Shown piece after piece: positions 61,069 to 64,000 of a DNA stretch of 64,000 bases (position 1 is the first letter of the stretch; the number at the start of each line of letters is the position of its first letter). Below the pieces are notes generated by a model, which had not been told where the DNA came from, made no database searches, and saw nothing but the letters and a program-made list of their open reading frames with translations. Made by a program: the position numbers and the translations under genes. The DNA is taken from positions 6,076,001 through 6,140,000 of the forward strand of contig NZ_JADBGF010000001.1 of assembly GCF_014873495.1 (NCBI RefSeq). Reading direction: 5' to 3'. This DNA comes from Streptomyces stelliscabiei. GTDB taxonomy: Bacteria > Actinomycetota > Actinomycetes > Streptomycetales > Streptomycetaceae.

Positions 61069-62079
61069 GTGACCGTCGTCGAGCCGTTTGGGCTGAGCGC
61101 GCGGGACCAGGCTCTCGAAGCCGATGTCCAGGCCGGAATGGCGGCCGTCGAGGAGGGTCTGCTGGAGGCGACCAAGAGCGAGGTCCCGTTCATCCAGGAG
61201 GCCGCCCAGCATCTGCTGCGCGCGGGCGGCAAGCGGTTCAGGCCGCTGCTGGTGATGCTCGCGGCGCAGTTCGGCGACCCCTACGCGCCGGGTGTCGTGC
61301 CCTCGGCGGTGGTGGTCGAGCTGACGCATCTCGCCACGCTGTACCACGACGACGTGATGGACGAGGCCGAGGTGCGCCGGGGCGTGCCGAGTGCCAACGC
61401 CCGCTGGGACAACTCCCTGGCCGTGCTGACCGGCGACTTCCTCTTCGCCCGTGCCTCGCACGTCCTCGCCGACCTCGGCCCCGACGCCGTCCGCATCCAG
61501 GCCGAGGCCTTCGAGCGGCTGGTCACCGGACAGATCCTGGAGACCGCCGGGCCGCGCGACGGACGCGACCCGATCGACCACTACCTCGACGTGCTGGGCG
61601 GCAAGACCGGATCGCTGGTCGCGGTCGCCGGGCGCCTCGGTGCGCTGATGGCGGGCGCCGACGAGACCGTGGTCGACGTGCTGACCCAGTACGGGGAGCG
61701 GCTCGGGGTCGCCTTCCAGCTCGCCGACGACGTCCTCGACATCGCCTCCGACTCGCACGAGTCCGGCAAGACGCCCGGCACGGACCTCCGTGAACATGTG
61801 CCGACCATGCCGGTGCTGCGGCTGCGCGAGCGGGCGGGGCGGCTGGGGCTGCCGGACGACATCGCCCTGTGTGAACTGCTCGACTCCGACCTCACCGACG
61901 ACGCCCGCCACGCCGAGGCCCTGGCCCGCCTCCGCGTCCACCCCGCACTGGAACAGGCCCGCCGCGACACGATCCGCTACGCCGAGGAGGCGCGAGCGGC
62001 CCTGGCCCCCCTCCCGGAGTGCGACGCGAAGGCGGCCCTGGTGGAACTGTGCGACGCGGTGGTGCACCGGGCCGGGTAG
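61069..62079 (+). CDS. Long-chain polyprenyl diphosphate synthase
   Basis: A 336-residue trans-isoprenyl diphosphate synthase. The first Asp-rich motif is DDVMD (residues 94-98) and the second is ADDVLDI (about 219-225). GGKRFRPLL and FLFARAS also fit the family. The residues before the first motif are small, as in long-chain (C35-C50) enzymes, so it probably makes the menaquinone side chain, and fits the prenyltransferase at 3014. The GTG has AGGAG 8 bases upstream. Confidence 0.92.
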   Translation: MTVVEPFGLSARDQALEADVQAGMAAVEEGLLEATKSEVPFIQEAAQHLLRAGGKRFRPLLVMLAAQFGDPYAPGVVPSAVVVELTHLATLYHDDVMDEAEVRRGVPSANARWDNSLAVLTGDFLFARASHVLADLGPDAVRIQAEAFERLVTGQILETAGPRDGRDPIDHYLDVLGGKTGSLVAVAGRLGALMAGADETVVDVLTQYGERLGVAFQLADDVLDIASDSHESGKTPGTDLREHVPTMPVLRLRERAGRLGLPDDIALCELLDSDLTDDARHAEALARLRVHPALEQARRDTIRYAEEARAALAPLPECDAKAALVELCDAVVHRAG

Positions 62080-62633
62080 TCGGTCGCGGTCGCGGTCGCG
62101 GTCGCGGTCGCGGTCGGTTGTGAGGCTGTGGCGACTGGCTTCCGCCGGGACCTGGGCCGGCGCGGGTCGCCGCTACGGGGTCCGGGTTCGTGGCGCCGGC
62201 CACCGCCGTGTGCGGGTGCGTGCCGGTGGCAGACGCCGAGTCCGTCCCGGCGCCGGTTGATCGTCGGCGGGGCTCGGATCCGTGCCGGTCGGGCCGCAGC
62301 CCCTTCCTGGTCTTGAGCTGGTCGGTCGCGGTCGGGCCGTGAGCGCTTGCCCGGGTGGCCGCTACCGGTTCCCGGGTTCGTGGCCGCTCGCCGGCGTTGG
62401 ACCGTGGACTCGTGCCGGCGGCTGCCACCGGCTGTCCCTGCCCGCCCGCCGGTCCGTCGTCGGCTCCCGAGGCCGAGCCGGTTGGTCACCGTCCGGCCCT
62501 GTGTCCGCGCCGGTCAGCCTTCTTCGGGTTCCGGGGGCGGCGCTCGGCGGCCGTCAGCCGCCGGGACTGCACCGTCGGCCGTGGTCGGCCCCCCGGCTCG
62601 TCCTTGTCCACGGGCCGGCTCGCTGCTCCGTGG

Positions 62634-62727
62634 CCTCGCGTGTCTGCCGGGAGGGAGGTCGCCGGCCTCGCGTGTCTGCCGGGAGGGAGGTCGCCGGCCT
62701 CGCGTGTCTGCCGGGAGGGAGGTCGCG
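62634..62727. repeat. Three direct 32-bp repeats
   Basis: The unit beginning CCTCGCGTGTCTGCCGGGAG occurs twice in full and a third time for 29 bases, head to tail. Confidence 0.85.
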
Positions 62728-62971
62728 CCCGGATCCCGTCTCGCGGTGCGGCACGGCGGCTGCCGGACGCCGGGCCCGCGCGGTCCGGGTGGCGTCGGCG
62801 AACACCGGCGGGGTACTCCGGACTCGTACCGACGGCCGCGGCTCCCCCCGCGACCCCTACGGGTCGGGTGGACGCTCCGCCTCGTCGTGTCATCCCGTAG
62901 CAGTACGTCGAGTTGAGCCCGGAGTCTGACGCTTCTCTCCGGCCGATTTGGTCAGATGGGTATCACCACTC

Positions 62972-62989
62972 CTCACCGATTCGGGTGAG
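62972..62989. promoter_or_regulatory. Palindrome upstream of the LolA-like gene
   Basis: CTCACC-GATTCG-GGTGAG is a perfect 6-bp inverted repeat about 50 bases before the ATG at 63039. It could be an operator. The binding protein is unknown. Confidence 0.35.
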
Positions 62990-63038
62990 AATGGCGGCTC
63001 CGAGAGACGCCGCCGCCGACGACGGAGGTAAGGCACAC

Positions 63039-64000
63039 ATGGCACCGTACGAAACCGACGACAGCGCCAGGTCCGGCGACGCCGCCGCGCTCGCGGCCGA
63101 GGCCGAGGAGATGCGCTCGGCACGGCGACGCAAGGCCGCGCGGTACGTCGTCCCGGTCACCGTGCTGGGCGTCGCCGCCGCGACCATCGGGCTCGTCCCG
63201 GCCTTCGCCGGCTCCGGTGACCCCGATCTGCCGAAGATCAGCGCGCAGGAACTCATCGAGAAGATCGCCGCCTCGGACGTGGAGCGGGTGTCCGGCACGG
63301 TGAAGATCACCACGGACCTCGGCCTTCCCGACCTGGCCGGTCTCGCGGACGGCCTCGTCTCGCAGGCCGCGCCCTCCGGCGGAGACGGCGGATCGGCCGC
63401 CGACCCCTCCGCCAAGCTCCTCGAACTCGCCACCGGCACCCACACGTTGCGGGTCGCCACCGACGGCCCCGACAAGCAGAAGCTCTCGCTGCTGGACGAC
63501 GCCGCCGAGTACAGCGTCATCCACAACGGCGACGACCTGTGGGCGTACGACAGCGCCTCGAACGAGGTGTACCACGCGACCGGCGCCGACGAGGGCAAGG
63601 ACCAGCGGGTGCCCAAGGACGCTCCCGACGGGTTCGAGGACGCGCCCGCCACCCCGCAGAAGCTCGCCGAGGAGGCCCTGAAGGCCGTCGACGACACCAC
63701 GTCCGTGACCGTCGACGGGACCGCGCGGGTCGCCGGGCGGGACGCGTACAAGCTGGTGATCGAGCCGAAGCAGTCCGGTTCGACGGTCGGGGCGATCTCG
63801 ATCGCCGTCGACGCGAAGACGGGGCTGCCGCTGAAGTTCACGCTCACCCCGGCGAGCGGCGGCTCGGCCGTCGTGGACGCGGGCTTCACGAAGGTCGACT
63901 TCGGCAAGCCGAGCGCCTCGACGTTCGACTTCACCCCGCCGAAGGGCGCGAAGGTCACCGAGGCGGACGAGGCCGACGGGGCCGGGAAGTCGGGCGGCCA
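63039..64000 (+). CDS. LolA-like / DUF2092-type exported protein, C-terminal end missing
   Basis: The open frame from the ATG at 63039 runs off the right edge (at least 320 residues). It has one N-terminal membrane segment (about residues 37-58, VVPVTVLGVAAATIGLVPAF) and an extracytoplasmic beta fold. Landmarks are ERVSGTVKITTDLGLPDL and YSVIHNGDDLWAYDSASNEV, the pattern of LolA/LppX-like sheets that bind lipids; LPLKFTLTPASGG is also typical. In actinobacteria these proteins are often misnamed LolA; the role is uncertain. GGAGG lies 9 bases before the ATG. Confidence 0.75.
   Translation, partial: MAPYETDDSARSGDAAALAAEAEEMRSARRRKAARYVVPVTVLGVAAATIGLVPAFAGSGDPDLPKISAQELIEKIAASDVERVSGTVKITTDLGLPDLAGLADGLVSQAAPSGGDGGSAADPSAKLLELATGTHTLRVATDGPDKQKLSLLDDAAEYSVIHNGDDLWAYDSASNEVYHATGADEGKDQRVPKDAPDGFEDAPATPQKLAEEALKAVDDTTSVTVDGTARVAGRDAYKLVIEPKQSGSTVGAISIAVDAKTGLPLKFTLTPASGGSAVVDAGFTKVDFGKPSASTFDFTPPKGAKVTEADEADGAGKSGG

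Larger units (their letters stand above)
62080..63038. other. Repeat-rich gap without a supported gene
   Basis: After the polyprenyl synthase stop a 6-bp unit (GGTCGC) is repeated about six times (62080-62116). Two loosely similar blocks of about 200 bases follow (around 62160-62350 and 62350-62500; both have CCGGGTTCGTGG). Three 32-bp repeats lie at 62634-62727. No frame shows a recognisable protein. Confidence 0.65.

Noticed and set aside
62963..63958. Minus-strand gene of about 330 codons, Ser/Ala-rich
   Set aside because: It lies opposite the LolA-like gene, which has a ribosome binding site, a membrane segment and a recognisable fold.

Overview
The window is chromosomal DNA of a Streptomyces (or a very close streptomycete). 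The evidence is very high G+C with strong third-position G/C bias, many GTG starts, ATGA and GTGA overlaps inside operons, a futalosine-type menaquinone pathway, a 14-gene nuo operon, hydrophobic actinobacterial membrane families and a c-di-AMP riboswitch ahead of a LysM wall enzyme. From memory, not from a search, the gene order resembles the S. coelicolor interval of about SCO4490 to SCO4583. I see no tRNA, rRNA, insertion sequence, integrase, prophage or CRISPR array. The window is therefore mostly core chromosome, with one accessory-looking operon at 49.3-56.4 kb.

Layout. 0-1.5 kb: 5' end of a GvpO-like gas vesicle gene with a stress-sigma-like promoter, a MerR regulator and a small PLDc_N membrane protein. 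1.5-7.7 kb: menaquinone genes (UbiD-type decarboxylase, UbiA-type prenyltransferase, UbiX-type flavin prenyltransferase, Lrp/AsnC regulator, mqnE), interrupted by a Uma2-family and a rhomboid gene. 7.8-15.5 kb: secreted, GNAT, DUF4229, TetR, MaoC, FadD and cold-shock genes. 15.9-20.9 kb: mqnA, a Ser/Thr kinase, a prepilin peptidase and mqnC. 20.9-28.4 kb: an orphan amidohydrolase-type fragment, a GH18 lipoprotein, menG, a large zinc-ribbon membrane protein, a PASTA protein, a GNAT and a geranylgeranyl-reductase-type flavoprotein. 28.5-28.7 kb: six perfect 28-bp palindromic repeats. 28.9-30.4 kb: an NlpC/P60 wall hydrolase and a long regulatory gap with Crp-like and Rex-like operators. 30.5-46.6 kb: nuoA to nuoN. 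46.8-49.2 kb: recQ and a WYL-domain remnant. 49.3-56.4 kb, minus strand: GntR, ferredoxin, ABC substrate-binding protein, permease, ATPase and AprA/FrdA-like flavoprotein. 56.9-60.1 kb: fumarylacetoacetase, a HAD phosphatase and a LysM/transglycosylase gene. 61-64 kb: a polyprenyl diphosphate synthase, a repeat-rich gap and a truncated LolA-like gene.

How the genes work together. Most steps needed to make, prenylate, decarboxylate, methylate and probably partly saturate menaquinone are here (mqnA, mqnE, mqnC, the UbiD/UbiA/UbiX trio, menG, the polyprenyl synthase, a candidate side-chain reductase). They sit beside the complete NADH:menaquinone oxidoreductase that uses the product. A near-consensus Rex operator upstream of nuoA links this complex to the NADH/NAD+ ratio. 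A recurring feature is a TAnnnT-type -10 hexamer placed 6-7 bases before the start codon (ubiX-type gene, GNAT, tetR, mqnA, prepilin peptidase, menG, gntR, HAD), which suggests leaderless transcripts.

The best candidate for an undescribed system is the minus-strand operon at 49.3-56.4 kb. It combines a two-cluster ferredoxin, an AprA/FrdA-like flavoprotein carrying a roughly nine-repeat HEAT solenoid, and a sulfonate/taurine/nitrate-type ABC importer whose lipoprotein carries a NosL-like C-terminal domain, under a GntR regulator with its own candidate operator.
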